Both the position numbers and the translations under genes were made by a program. Below are positions 1 through 18,339 of a stretch of DNA of 64,000 bases, in pieces. The stretch spans positions 13,111,875 through 13,175,874 of the forward strand of contig NC_133300.1 of assembly GCF_005239225.2 (NCBI RefSeq). The letters are read 5' to 3'. The notes under the pieces were generated by a model. The model was not told the DNA's origin. It searched no databases and worked only from the letters and a program-made list of their open reading frames with translations. How positions within the stretch are numbered: position 1 is the stretch's first letter; every line of letters starts with the position of its first letter. The stretch comes from Populus alba (Eukaryota > Streptophyta > Magnoliopsida > Malpighiales > Salicaceae).

Positions 1-214
1 TAAGATAAAACCACTGTGAGAAACAAGACTACTGGTGCTTTTACCATCTGCACTGTAGGATGTTGGCCTCAAGCAACTACTACTACTCATGAAACCAAGG
101 GAAAATTTAAGACATTAAAGACAGGCTAAGCCGGAAAGTTATATACATCATGAGTGAATTCCTACTCACAGGCATGACATGAGATCCATGGCAAAGGTCT
201 TCTCGAAAGGCTAC
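1..214 (-). other. 3' untranslated region of the SnRK1 alpha gene
   Basis: This lies just downstream of the stop codon (215-217) of the minus-strand SnRK1 alpha gene and shows no coding signal of its own. The transcript end is not visible, so the boundary is inferred. Confidence 0.5.
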
Positions 215-5790
<5,576 letters not shown>

Positions 5791-5891
5791 TGGATTAACG
5801 AGAATTATTATTTGTACTAAAACGTATGAGACTAATTTCTTTTGTTGTTAATTCTCTCTCTTTCTCTCCGTGGTTGGTTCTTGTTTGCGTG

Positions 5892-5917
5892 CTCTCTCTC
5901 TCTCTCTCTCTCTCTCT
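5892..5917. repeat. (CT)13 microsatellite near the SnRK1 promoter
   Basis: An uninterrupted run of CT dinucleotides inside a wider pyrimidine-rich zone (about 5850-6000), about 100 bp upstream of the inferred leader exon. It reads as (GA)n on the transcribed strand. Such tracts are common in plant core promoters and leaders. Confidence 0.85.
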
Positions 5918-5959
5918 GTGAGTTACAGATTCTCTCTCTCGAGAAGACAACAAAATCCA

Positions 5960-8900
5960 CCTTCATCTCTTTTTTCTTTTTTTTTCTCTCATATTTTTCC
6001 CTTTCTCATTTAATGACTCGAATTGCCCTCGGTGTCTTTGATTAATGGCAACGGTATCCTGTGTTGGGCATTGTAATTCTTTTCAGGTGTTGGGGGTAAA
6101 TATGGGAATGAAATAGTAAACGAGGAGTAGGTTGCGTAGATTCTCCTCACAATAAAAGAGGTAAGAAAAAGAAAAGATTGATTAGTGAAAAATTAAATCA
6201 GAAAATAAATAAAAAAGAGACGTTTAAATTAAGCATAAAAGGGTATGAGTAATTTATAGATATTCTTTTTAAAAAACTTTATTTAGAAAAAATAGATGAA
6301 TGAAACGGAAAGCAGCCATGGATAGGTTTGTATGGCACCACATGCTGAGTCATAAGCAGCTAAGGATTTATGTTCTCTTGTCGTTTGATTTCAATTGAAT
6401 GATGATTTCAAAAAAGAATTTTGGTAGGCATACCACATTTCTTTCTTTTTTATGATAACAATATTAATCCAAGAGAAAAAAAATAGCAATATTTCAACAA
6501 TTATGTTGTCCTAATGTGATTTAATATGATTCAATGATCACATTATTTTATTTTTGAAAAAGAGTCATTTTGTTTATCTTACAAAACATTAAAAAAAATG
6601 GTTAAATCATGTATTTATATTCATGAAACAACATTCACTATAATAGTATTTTTTATTTTTATTTATTTAATTTCTCCTTTCAACAATTTTTTTTTTAGTT
6701 TTTTTTTCAAATTGATCCTTCAATATTGTTTTTTTTTTAATTGTGCTTAATAGTTTTTTTCAATTTTTTTGTTGGGTCATATATTAATTTCATGAATTTA
6801 ATTTTTTTTTTCTCAATTTCAACATTCAACAATATATTTGTAGGAGGTGGGACTTTATTTTTTTATTTGCTTTCTATATATATATCATGATCTAATGATT
6901 CAAGTCGCGTGTTTAATGGGTTAACTCGGATTGATGTGGGTTATTTTATTTTTTGCTGATTTTCTATTTGATTTTTTTTCGATTTCATCATTTAACATGG
7001 ATTGGTTGGAAATTGAACTTTGTAATTGTTTTTTATTTGTTTTTTAGATTATCCCGGTCTCAAAACTCAAGTTACGAGTTTAGCAGATTGACTTATATTA
7101 ACTATGTTTATTTTTTTTTCTTTTTATTATAATCTTTTTTTTTGTAACTTTCTATAGAATTATCCTAAAAATACAAATTATATGACTAGTGTGATATAAT
7201 ATCCTATTAAATACATATTTGGTGTTGATTTATTACTCATTATTGAAAAGTGGATCCAATATGGTCTCATTAAAGAATTAGGCAAATCATGTATGCTTCT
7301 TTAAAAATATATTTATTATTAATAAAGATATCTTTTATCTTTAATATTAATTTATGTTTGATTAAAAAGTATAGAGTAAAAATAAAGTTTTTTAAAGCAA
7401 AAATGCTTTACAAAGAAAATTATAAAGTAGTTATAATTACGAGAACTTCTATTGCATCAAGACATTATTATGAAATGTTCATAGTCAATGCTCTATTAAA
7501 ACTAGATATTAATTAGAGCTATTGAAACATGTAAATATTATGTTCTTTTTTTTATTATTATTAAAAGAAACAATTGTTCTCATAAGATGAAACATGAGTG
7601 ATATCTCAAACTAATATGTAAACGTTTGTCAATTGACATGTATACTGAGCTGACTCGTATAAGGATTTCATATGAAGATATCACATGTGGCTATAAAAAT
7701 ACTCATATGATAGTTGTGTAAGTGAGCTTTATACTTAAAATCATTAAGTTCTTTTATATAGAGAATATAATGTTTTGATCCTGACTAGATGTTTCCTTAA
7801 TCAAAGATAATAAATGGACAAATATTGGATATGTCATAAATTATATGAAAATATTTAAGTGATAAAATATGATTTATTATCCTAGATTAAATAGAGAAAA
7901 TATCTCATCTGTTATTAAATAATATTAATTAAGAAATCCGTATACAAGATCAAATGAGATTTGAAAAGGGTTTCAAGTCTTATTAAAAAAAATAATTATA
8001 GTGTTGAAAATAAATATAATTTAAGAAAGCAGACACACTTTATGCACAAATATCTAAATTGAAATATTATTTATGATGAGATAATAATTATATTGAGAAA
8101 CTAGTCATAAAAATGTTAAGTTAAACCACTTATAACTTTTCTAATATTTAAAAAAATCATGACTTATTACGCATTTGATCTTCAAATATAAATCAATAAA
8201 TTTGTTGAATTGATAATAAGTTAAATTATTTAATTAATTTAATCTTATTTTATTTAGGATTGTAGTTCATATTTAGATCAATATGTTATGAACCTAAGGG
8301 GTTATAAAAATTAAGAATTATTAGTAAAAAATTAAATTGAGATAATTAATTTGTGAAACTTGATTGTAAATAAGTTTTAGAAAGTGAGGATTAAAATATA
8401 AATTTATATAAGAGATTATTATTCTAAACCTGAAAAAATCAAGTAGAGACTTAATTGTATAAATTTCTAGAACTATTATGAAATAATATATATTATTTTT
8501 TTTTAGGGGGTAAAATAAATTTTTTCATTAATAGGGCTATCATATTTTTTTTCTATAAATAAAATGTTATGTCTCATATTTCTCTCTATATGTTATGCAC
8601 TATTTACACATCAAATACACATATACAAATAAGCAGATAAGAAAAGAAAGAGACAGCACTCAAGACATAATTCTTATCTCTTAAAATGGTTTTAAAAGAT
8701 TTTTGATTTGATGATTGGTGTGGATTATTATTAACGATTGGATAATTGGATGACTTATTACTTATAATAACCTTGTTCATCTAGACTAGAAAGAATAGTT
8801 GTTCTTTAGGTAATCTTCACACAAACTTTAAAGGTTTTTAAGACTCCTAATTTTATTTTATTTTAATTTAGTGTTTTTGCTATATTTATGTATTTTGAAA

Positions 8901-9584
8901 AAAACTAACAAATATAGATGTGGGTTCATCATCCTTAACTTTTAATTTCTCATTATCGATTTTTGTCTACCATGATTCAACGTAAAACCATTGAATTTTT
9001 TTTTTTCAATAGGTCAAATCTTAACTTGACATTTTAATTATACCAAAATTTTAACAGAGTTTTTCCGAGTGTCAAGATCCTTCATCATTCACAATTAACA
9101 CAACTCAAATATTCAATTTAATTATTCTAGATTATTTTCATATTTCATCGTAATCATTATGACACTTTTATTATTCCACATTATCGATATAACCAGAATT
9201 TAAAAGAGTAGTAAAATGAACAAACATTCTCCATTTAAAATAAAAGGTGTTAATTATACAATGATATTACTACATGATGATAAGACTTAAATATTATATG
9301 CTATTAGTGTTAAAATTTAGTTACAGCATTTTCAAAATTAAAATACATAAGAAGTTTGCAAAAGTCCTTATTATAACCTTAATACTATTAAAAACTAAAG
9401 TAATTTATTGCTTGACACAAACATGAAGAAATCCTGAAACCAAAATTTGATTATTTCAACTTGTAATACCAAACTCTTGTTGTGGAGCATAGAAGACATG
9501 AAATGCACAAACTTCATGAATCTTGAGATCTAAAATCCATCCCTAACTTTGGGATCAAATGTTTTCCACCATTAAAAGTCCTTT
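5960..9584. other. AT-rich spacer without a recognisable gene
   Basis: No coding exon, RNA gene or repeat with visible termini was found over 3.6 kb. The longest open frame (7289-7516) is low-complexity and AT-driven. The parts around 7600-7800 and 8560-8950 are less biased in composition and may be remnants of old LTR elements, but I saw no paired LTRs, no tRNA primer site and no pol motif. Confidence 0.5.
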
Positions 9585-9724
9585 TATTGAAGAAAAGCAT
9601 TAGACTTCCACTCCAACACAGATTGTAAAGTCCACTTACAGTTCGGATGATAGAGTTTAAAGTGCAGAGTTTCAATTTCACTCCAACACAAGTTGTAGAA
9701 CTCATTCCTACTGCAATTCCTTTG
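9585..9724 (+). repeat. Truncated 5' LTR of copia A
   Basis: Matches the first part of the 3' LTR (13702-13845) with scattered substitutions, then stops at CAATTCCTTTG. The remaining roughly 190 bp of LTR, including the R/U5 side, is absent and gag sequence follows within 20 bases. This points to an internal deletion that took the primer binding site with it. Confidence 0.85.
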
Positions 9725-9742
9725 AAGGGAAAAAAAAATCTT

Positions 9743-10600
9743 ATGGAAGACCAGTTTAAGATAGATGATGCTGATGACAATTTTAGAATCTGCAATATGC
9801 AGGAAGGAGAGCCAAATTTTAACCAGCGTTTAGGCTCGATATTGTTAAACGAATTTAATTATCTTTCTTGGTCAAGAGCTGTGACAATTGCTCTTGGTGG
9901 AAGATCCAAAATTGGCTATATCAATGGACATATTACACCTCCTGATTCTTCTTCACAGGCGTATGAAGCTTAGCAATGTAAATATCAACTTGTGTTGTCC
10001 TGGTTACTCAATTCTATGGAAAATCAGATTGCTGAAATATTCAGCTACTCAGAATCCTCTTTGGCATTTATGGGAAGCAGTGAAAGAGATGTATGGAAAT
10101 CAAAACAATATAGCTCGTATTTTCCAAATCAATAAGAATCTTGCTAATCTGCAACAAGACGACAAAACCTATGTTCAATTACTTGGAACCTTGAAAGGTA
10201 TGTGGAGTGAACTTGCTCTTTATCGTCCCCACACAATTGATGCAGTAGAATTACCGAAACGTGAAGAGGAGGACAAGATCTTCCAACTTTTAGCTAGTCT
10301 TGGTCCAGACTATGAAGATCTTCGCAGCAGGATCCTTATGAATCCTGATCTTCCATCTCTCACTACTGTATGTGCTACCATTCAAAGAGAAGAAGCTTAT
10401 AGAAAGGTTATGAATTCTGACTCTAAACTCTCTTTATCAGAATCTCGTGTGTATGCTGTCAACAGATCAATGAACAACAACAGACCTTACAAGGGCAAAT
10501 GGCCAGATTTGAAATGTCACCATTGCCATAATATTAGTCATTCTATTAGGAGGTGTTGGATTCTTCATCCAGAATTGAACTCTAAATTGTTGTGTTATTT
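9743..10600 (+). pseudogene. Degenerate copia gag
   Basis: The translated segments show a copia gag (UBN2/Retrotran_gag type): a YLSWSRAVTIALG stretch near the start, and a CX2CX4HX4C zinc knuckle (CHHCHNISHSIRRC) near 10518. An in-frame TAG lies at 9971-9973. A frameshift near 10060 moves the reading frame, and gag then continues open to about 10655. The protease that normally follows is not found. Confidence 0.8.
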
Positions 10601-10739
10601 TTTACTCTCAACAAGTTCTTTTTCAAGACCTCGCCACCAAGAAGACGATTGGTGAAGGTTTCTTTTTCGAAGGACTTTATTATTTTTCGAGTCATCCCCA
10701 GAATAACAAGTATCGTCAAGTTTCTGTTTTTTCTTCATT

Positions 10740-11590
10740 TCATCAAGAGCAACATTTATGGCACCAACATCTAGCTCATCCCTCAGACATTGTTCTCACC
10801 AAATTAATGCCTAATTTGGATATAAAAAATATTCCATGTGATACATGTCATTTATCTAAGTCTACTAGACTTCTTTTTATGCTTTCATCGTCTAAGGCTA
10901 ATAAGATGTTTGATCTTGTTCATTCTGATATTTGGGGACCAATTATTGAATCTTTTGATGGCTACAAATATTTTGTCTCATTTATTGATGATTTTTCTCG
11001 TGTTACTTGGATTTATCTCCTAAAATCCAAGAGTGAAGTTGTGTGTGTCTTTCAGAATTTTCACATGCTGGTCATAACTCAATTTTCTACGAAAATTAAA
11101 ATTCTTCGATCTGATAATGACACTGAATCCAAAAATATGACACAATATCTAGCTTTTCATGGCATTTTACATCAGTCTAGCTGTGTTGGAACACCTCAAC
11201 AAAATAGGGTAGCTAAACGTAAAAACAGAGACTTATTAGAAAAAAACTAGAGCCTTAATGATACACATGCATGTTCCTAAAACATTTTGGTCTCATGGAG
11301 TATTATCTGCTGCATATCTAATCAATCGGCTACCTAGCTGAATATTGCACTTTAAATCTCCTTTTGAAGTCTTGCAGAAACAGCCGCCAAATCTATCTCA
11401 TCTACGAGTGTTTGGTTGCATTTGTTTTGTTCATATAACAAACCTTACATCGAGATAAACTTGATCCAAGGGCAGCTAAATGTGTATTCTTGGGATACTC
11501 TACAACCCAAAAAGGATATAAATGCTACCATCCTCCTTCAAAAAAATTGTTTATACCAAGAGATGTCTGATTTGAAGAAAGCGTTATATA
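10740..11590 (+). pseudogene. Degenerate copia integrase
   Basis: The HHCC zinc region (LWHQHLAHPS then CDTCHLSK) is followed by the core with HSDIWGP and RSDNDTE, the two catalytic Asp positions. The third acidic residue is lost: the usual Glu of the AERKNR motif reads Lys (AKRKNR, codon 11215-11217). The frame ends at a TAG at 11248-11250. The part to about 11590 shows further broken integrase C-terminal pieces in changing frames. Confidence 0.8.
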
Positions 11591-11600
11591 CTTTAAAGAC

Positions 11601-13694
11601 ATGAATCAACAAGACAACATGGCAAAATTGTTTCCTCTACCAAATGTCACTACAGACTTGACACCATCTGCGGATACACTTGTTGTTGCTGACAATTTTC
11701 CCACCGTTTCTGGTGGTATGGCCATTAATGAAGGGAATAACAGTCCCATTAATACTCACTATGAACATAGTTTTGCAGACTCTACAGGTGATGGCAACCA
11801 TAACAAGAACTTGTCTACCACAACAGCAGATATACATGCGGATTCAAGAGTTATCACAAACCTTGAGAATGATTCAGCTAATCAGTCTCTTCAGCCTCTT
11901 CTACAACACCCTCCTATCATTTCCATTACCACATATTCTGAGGGAGATTCTGAGAGTGGTTCAGCTAATCAATCTAATTTTGTCAATCACTCTTCTCTCC
12001 CACAGCCTCGCAGAAGTCCAACTCATCATCGTGCTCCTCCAACAAAGCTACAAGACTTTGTCACCTATGCTGCTAGACATCCTATGTCTAATTATCTTAA
12101 ATATCAACATCTCTCAGCTGAACATAGTGCCTTTCTTACTGCTATCTCTGATGTGCATGAACCATGGAATTTTCAAGAGGCTGGTTCAAATAATGAATGG
12201 CGAGAAGCTATGCATGATGAGCTACAAGCCCTTGATCAAAATCAAACCTGAAGTGTTGTTAAACTTCCTAAAGATAAACATGTTATGGGCAGTTGCTGGG
12301 TATATAAAATCAAGTTTAACTCAGATGGGTCTATTGACAAATACAAGGCGCGTCTTGTGGCTCAGGGCTATACTCAAACTTTTAGCGTGGATTATAAGGA
12401 AACCTTCGCACCTGTTGCAAAGATGAACACAATTCGTGTTCTGCTCTTAGTAGCTGTGAACAACAGATGGTTGATGTGTCAAATGGATGTCAAGAACGCC
12501 TTTTTGCATGGAAACCTTGAATAAGAAGTCTATATGAAGCTGCCTCCCGGTCACCCACAAGGTTCAGACCCTAACTTAGTATGTCGGCTTCATAAATCTA
12601 TTTATGGGCTGAAGCAATCTCCATGAGCTTGGCATGCATAATTGAGTGTTGTTCTTGAAGAAAGTGGCTTCAAACGAAGCAATGCAGATTCCTCTTTATT
12701 TATTCACCTTGGACCAACAACCAAAGTAATGGTCCTTGTCTACATTGATGACCTTATTATTGTTGGGAATGATAGTGATGTTATATCTCATCTCAAGGCT
12801 ACTCTACAACAACAGTTTCCAATTAAAGATCTCGGCAAATTAAAATATTTTCTTGGGATTGAAATGGCCACTTCTCACAAAGGGCTATTCCTAAATCAAT
12901 GCAGGTATATCCTTGATCTGCTTAAGGATGCTAAGATGATAGATGTCAAACCTGCACCTACTCCTTTGGATAGTAAATTGAAACTTAACACAACTAGTGA
13001 ACCTCTTGGTTCTTTCAATTACTATCAACATCTTGTTGGAAGACTCATTTATCTTACTATTACACGACCTGACAATACCTACGCAATAAGCCTTGTTAGT
13101 CAATTCATGCACACTCCTACAGTTTTTCACCTGAATCTTGTTAAGCAAATTTTGCGCTATTTAAAGGGTTCTGCTGGTCGTGGGATTGTTATGACTAATC
13201 ATGGTCATACTCAGATTACTGGATATAGTGACTCTGATTGGGCTGGTAATGCGATTGATCGCAAATCAACCACTGGTTTATGCATGTTTGTTGGTGGTAA
13301 TCCAGTCTCCTGGGGTAGTAAAAAGCAACATGTTGTTGCACATTCTAGTGTTGAAGCTGAATATCGTGCGATGGCATCCGCGACGTGTGAACTAATTTGG
13401 CTTAAAGGTCTCCTGTCAGATCTAGGATTTTCTAGCAATATTCCAATGACTCTATTTTGTGATAACCAAGCTGCTAAGCATATTGCAGCTAATCTCGTAT
13501 TCTATGAAAGAACTAAACACATTGAAGTTGATTGTCACTTTATTCGTCAACAAGTTCAATTGCAGGTTATCAAGACATGTTACATCCACAGTCACGACCA
13601 ACTAGCTGATTTATTCACAAAGGTACTAACTTCAGCTCACTTCCATCATCTACTATCCAAACTTGGCTCAATCAACCCCCTTGATCCAACTTGA
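11601..13694 (+). pseudogene. Degenerate copia reverse transcriptase and RNase H
   Basis: A variable linker runs from 11601 and stops at a TGA (12249-12251). RT motifs follow: [25 protein letters not shown] and DVKNAFLHG. There is then a TAA (12522-12524) and further stops before an open frame 12642-13694. That frame holds the YIDD polymerase box, the copia connection ([11 protein letters not shown]) and RNase H motifs (YSDSDWAG, SSVEAEYRA, CDNQAAKHIA). Its TGA at 13692-13694 overlaps the polypurine tract. The RNase H half is the best preserved part of the element. Confidence 0.85.
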
Positions 13695-13701
13695 GGGGGA
13701 G
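13694..13701 (+). other. Polypurine tract of copia A
   Basis: A purine run (AGGGGGAG) directly upstream of the 3' LTR, overlapping the pol stop codon. This is the normal copia arrangement for priming plus-strand DNA. Confidence 0.8.
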
Positions 13702-14032
13702 TATTGGAGAAAAGCATTAGACTTCCACTCCAACACAAATTGTAAAGTCCACCTACAGTTCGGATGACAGAGTTTAAAGTGTAGAGTTTCAGTTTCACTC
13801 CAACATAAGTTGTAGAACTCATTCCTACTGCAATTCCTTTGCTACTGCAATTAATAGGATAATATTTAATAGTGATATATTCTGATATGAACACTGTAAC
13901 CCTTCCTTACCTCATTGTAACCCGTTGTATATAAAGCTCTGCTACTGTAAGAGTGTTGATATGAATAAGAAGTATCTTCTTCTCTTTTGTTTCTTCAAGT
14001 CTCTTCCCTTTTGTTTCTTCACCTTTCCAACA
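13702..14032 (+). repeat. 3' LTR of copia A
   Basis: Starts TATTGGAG, probably a mutated TGTTGGA end, and finishes TTTCCAACA, giving a short inverted terminal match. A TATATAAAG box near 13928 is the likely promoter of the element. The first 140 bp repeat at 9585-9724. Confidence 0.85.
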
Positions 14033-15784
14033 AGGAGTTATATTCATCATAGTCATCTGTTATTCTTATGTCAATGCACTAAATTTGAATATCCTAAAAA
14101 TACAAAATATGATTAATAAAGTAATGTTGCTATAATAATATTAATTTTTTTTCCTTTATAATGGAGCATATGAGAATAAAATGCTAATATTACAATTACA
14201 AAACAAAGGCAACATGGTCTTTCATTGTTGTAGTTATTGTGGAGCTAGACTTGACGTCCCTTTGAGTTGCTTAAAAAAATTAAGTTGTTTAGTGAAATAA
14301 ATTATTTATTTATTTATTAATATATTTTTTAACATGTTGCTATCACATTATTTGAGTTTTTCACGCAATCACATATAAAATATTAAAATATTATTTAAAA
14401 ATTTAAAAAAATTTAGCATCATAGTAGATTTTTATTTAAAAAATAATGCTTGCGATTAAAAAAAATAAGATTTTGTTAAAATAATAAACAAAGGAATAAA
14501 CAAATAAATAAAGTCTTAAGTAAAAGAACACATTTTTCATACTTATTTCAAATTATGAAAATTTAAAAAACTTTTAATTTATTTGTTGTTGCCTTTTATT
14601 CATAAAACATATTAGCATGATATGCAAAGTTTTTAAGATAATTTGCTAAATAACAATACAATGTCTATTTGTTAATTTTTTTTTATTGTAGATATCTTAT
14701 ATAATTTTTAAAAAATTTATTCTAATATTTTTCATATAATTGCTGAGAGATGATTAATTTATTATTTTTTAATTGAAACTTGCATCCATGATCATGATAA
14801 GTTTTTACTTAAAAAATACTTCTCATAAGAAAACATGTTTTCATCAAAAATAAAAAAGAAATGGATTAATAAGATTATTAGTTTTTTTAAATATACAATT
14901 TTTCCTATTTAGTTTAAAAGTTTTCTTGATTGTTGTTGCTTTTTATTTAATGAGTTATGTTGTTATAAAACAAAATCATTTTGTTGTAAAAAAAAGACTT
15001 TAATCAAAAAAAGATAATTTCAATGAAAAAATACATTTATGCTCTATACTTTTATTCATTGTGTTTCATGCAAATATTTATATTTTTTATCATCATATAA
15101 CTAAAAATATATATTTTAAGAGATAATATTATTAAACCCATCCAAACCCATGATTTAGATAATTAGTTGGGAGAGTTAACTTAATTTTATCTAGATCAAT
15201 TCAAAATATCATCACTTTCATAATTTTTTAATAAAAAATATTAAATAAACATTGTTCTTTCAATTTTTTTTTTTATAAAAAAGTCGAATATTCAATGGAC
15301 TATCTTGTTTAGAGGTCAAACCAGGAGATCACTATATTGATTCATTTGAAATAGGCCGAGTTTATTAATATTACAGAAAACTACCCAAGACAGCACATGG
15401 ACAACTATATAGTAGTATAACTACATGAAAATGAATATAGCAAATAAACTATCATACTACTCATGGCTCTGACAAATCAAGATTGATAATTGAATTTCAA
15501 AAAATCCTAAAAAAAAGAATTTAAATAGTTTTGTTCCTAGTCAATCATGGATTAAACTTGAAATAAAAATATCACACAATTTTAAATCAAAGTTGAAATA
15601 AAAGGAAAGGATAACTTGGAAAGCTAAATTCTCTATGGCAATATTGGGCGGTTATGGAGATCCGAATCATGAAATTGGATATCCGTAGTGAATCTTGACA
15701 TAAAAAAAAGGTTTCAAATGGCCTTTTGACTTTTTATAGCAATACGGGACTTTAAATAAGCCTTTTGGATTGGTATGATTTGCG

Positions 15785-15985
15785 AGGTTTTTTTTTTTTT
15801 ATGTTTTAAAAATATATTTAAAAAATTTTAAATTTTTTTTAATTTTCTTTTTCTTTTATTGTTTTCAAATTATTTTGATGTTCTAATATTAAAAATAAAT
15901 TATATATATATAAAATATTATTAATATATATTTTTAACACAAAAAATTATTTAAAAAGTAAATATTAACAAACAAACTTTAAATA
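15785..15985. repeat. AT-rich MITE-like dispersed repeat, copy 1
   Basis: Shares with the copies near 16430, 17430, 29930, 56560 and 57655 an ordered set of landmarks: an oligo-T arm, CAAATTATTTTGATG, a TATTAAAAATAA stretch, then ATATATTTTTAA and a run near AACAAACAAAC. The family occurs in both orientations in this window. No coding capacity. Confidence 0.55.
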
Positions 15986-16429
15986 CTTGGATTAAAATTT
16001 AAAAACCATGACCCATTAAAGCAGCGGTACATGTTTGCTCTTCCATGCATGTCAAGTGGATCCGTGAATTCTTTAGCCACATGCCCCACATCACACATCC
16101 ACTTCAAAAAAAATATGCATAGTCATTGGTAATTGTTTACTTTATTATTTTTTAATTTTTAATTTTAATTTAATCTTGGAGAAAAAACTGATTATATTTT
16201 GTTTCATGTTTTATTTGAGGGAAATGGTATCATATAGTATAGGATTAGATCTTCTATTTCAATTATGCAATTATGGTATTTTTTGCTTTTACCACCAATT
16301 TTGTTGGGAAAGATTGTCTAACAACTTGCTTAATTCTTGAGTTTGAGTCTATCGTAGATGGAGACTGACGGCAACTTTTAGTCACATAAGGTAACCTAAA
16401 ATTTGGCCAGAAACTTGCATTAATTGAGT

Positions 16430-16570
16430 GCGGTTTGTACTTTCTGGATCATTTTAATGTGCTGATATCAAAAATAATTTTTTAAAAATAAAAAAACATT
16501 ATTGGCATGCTTTTCAGCACGAAAAGCTATTTGAAAAAGCAACCGCTACCACACTCTCAAACACTCTTTA
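16430..16570. repeat. AT-rich MITE-like dispersed repeat, copy 2
   Basis: Contains the family core GTGCTGATATCAAAAATAA, then AAAGCTATTTGAAAAAGC and a terminal side CTCAAACACTC. Same orientation as copy 1, partial. Confidence 0.55.
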
Positions 16571-17429
16571 AGTGGAGTATTGGAGTTGCAATGTAACTAC
16601 TCTTGATTAACTATAATTAAAAGAAAAGGTATTTTTGTAGCAGGAATTACTATGAATTGTGAATGTTTTTACTATGAATGGACTGAGAATTAAATTTAAT
16701 AATATATTTATTTATTTATTTATTTTTATTGGGTTTATCAGTAGATAATAGATCTAGCAAGTTAACTTAAATTGATTCGAGTCAATCTAATATGTTAATA
16801 ATTTCAATATTTAAAAAAAAATATTATTTTAATTTTCTTAAGTCAAACTATATTTTTATTAATTGTTAACTAGTTTATATAATAGCAATTTTCTGAATTT
16901 ATTTTTTAAAATACATTAATAGCATTTGAATATTTTATTATATATATATAAAAAATTAATCCACTTCACAACGGTTGACGAGATATGATACAGTCCATTT
17001 CTATAACCAAATATAAAAGAAAAGAAACGAAACAAAAAAACCATGGTATTGGCTTTACTGGACCAACTTTGTGATATGGTAGTGTGGCCCTTATGAGCCT
17101 GGACATGCTAGGCCTGTGTTGAATGGGCCTACTTGCAGCCCATATGCTTTCCCCATTATAGCCTTTGTCCTCTTCACTTTTCTAAATGGAATCATGATTA
17201 CGCACCACTTTTTGTATACTTCTAGATTATTTACCCATGCTTTTGCGCAAGTTTAAATTAAATTTTTTAATATAAAAAATATTTAAATACTACTACTGTA
17301 TTTTAGTAGATAATTTTTAATACATTATAATAAAACATAATCAATGAATTAAAACTATGATGTTGTTAAATTATGATGTTGTCATGAAAGCAAAACAAAA
17401 ATATTGATTTCTATTCACAATTAGAAATT

Positions 17430-17510
17430 TTATTGATGTTAAAAATAAATTTTAAAAATAAAAATATTTATTTAATATATTTTTTAAATTAAAATATCAT
17501 TAAATCTATT
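17430..17510. repeat. AT-rich MITE-like dispersed repeat, fragment
   Basis: A short piece with the family core GATGTTAAAAATAAATTTT and AATATATTTTTTAAA. Termini not seen. Confidence 0.4.
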
Positions 17511-18339
17511 CTTTTGTTTTTTCCAGATTTTGTTGGTGGTCGTTTCTAACTATTCGCATTTTGCAGAGTATCCAACTCTTTAACTACAGCACCAAAGCTA
17601 CAACATTGAAGAAAATAGGCATATTTACAAATAGTCCTCAATATATATAGAAACTAACAAATTAGTCCCGTCTCTTAAGATTTTGCTAATATCAACCCCT
17701 TTTCGATTAACAAAGTAACATAATAAAGATGTCTCATCTACTCTTTTTGTTTCTAATATAAATGAATCATATAATAGTATCATAGCATTTCATTGACAAG
17801 AGCGATTTTAATAAATTCAGTACTCTGGCAACTGAGCTGATGGGGACGAAATTGTTAGTCCAAGGAATGTAAAGGGAAAAATCAGCCAAATTTAAGAGAT
17901 TGGAGACTGATATGTTCATAAATATATAAAGCAAGGACTGATTCTTAATTACCAGAAAAAGGAAATGCTTATCTTATAAAAAGAAAAAGGACATGATCTA
18001 AGGTAACGTGACGTGTAAGGCTGACAACAGATCAGACAAAAAACAAGTAACGGAAAATCACAAGACTCTCTCTTTCTCTCGCTCTGTCCCTGTCTGTAAC
18101 CAGCGAATTTAGGGCATAAATAAGGGAAAGGACGGACAAGAGACCTTATTCATAGACAGTTGCATTTATGTTAGCGCTGAATACAATAACCTTTTTTTTA
18201 TTTTTTTGAAAAAAAAACCGCTAAAAATAACCTATTTTATCAGTAATGGAACAACTCAATCTTAACCTTTTCCTTTCCTTTCCTTTTCTTTTGTAAGGTT
18301 TTTTTTATAGATAATTGTTATCTATAAAGAGAGGAAGTA

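Larger units (their letters stand above)
9585..14032 (+). mobile_element. Decayed Ty1-copia retrotransposon (copia A)
   Basis: The order gag, integrase, reverse transcriptase, RNase H on the plus strand identifies Ty1-copia. A 3' LTR of about 331 bp ends the element. The 5' LTR is cut to about 140 bp and fused almost directly to gag, so the primer site is gone. The protease segment is missing between gag and integrase, and there are several in-frame stops and frameshifts. No matching target duplication flanks it (the base runs next to the two ends differ). It cannot move by itself as read. Confidence 0.9.
14033..18300. other. AT-rich spacer between copia A and the DUF1336 gene
   Basis: No gene was recognised. 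It holds at least three copies of the AT-rich MITE-like family (listed separately) and many homopolymer runs. The last few hundred bases, with a CT-rich run near 18065-18100 and ATAAATAAGG at 18117, are the probable upstream region of the next gene. Confidence 0.5.

Noticed and set aside
7289..7516. 75-codon open frame in the first spacer
   Set aside because: Lys/Ile/Asn-rich AT-driven translation with no recognisable domain.
11601..12426. Two overlapping plus-strand frames as separate genes
   Set aside because: The first is the variable copia linker before RT and the second is its out-of-frame shadow.
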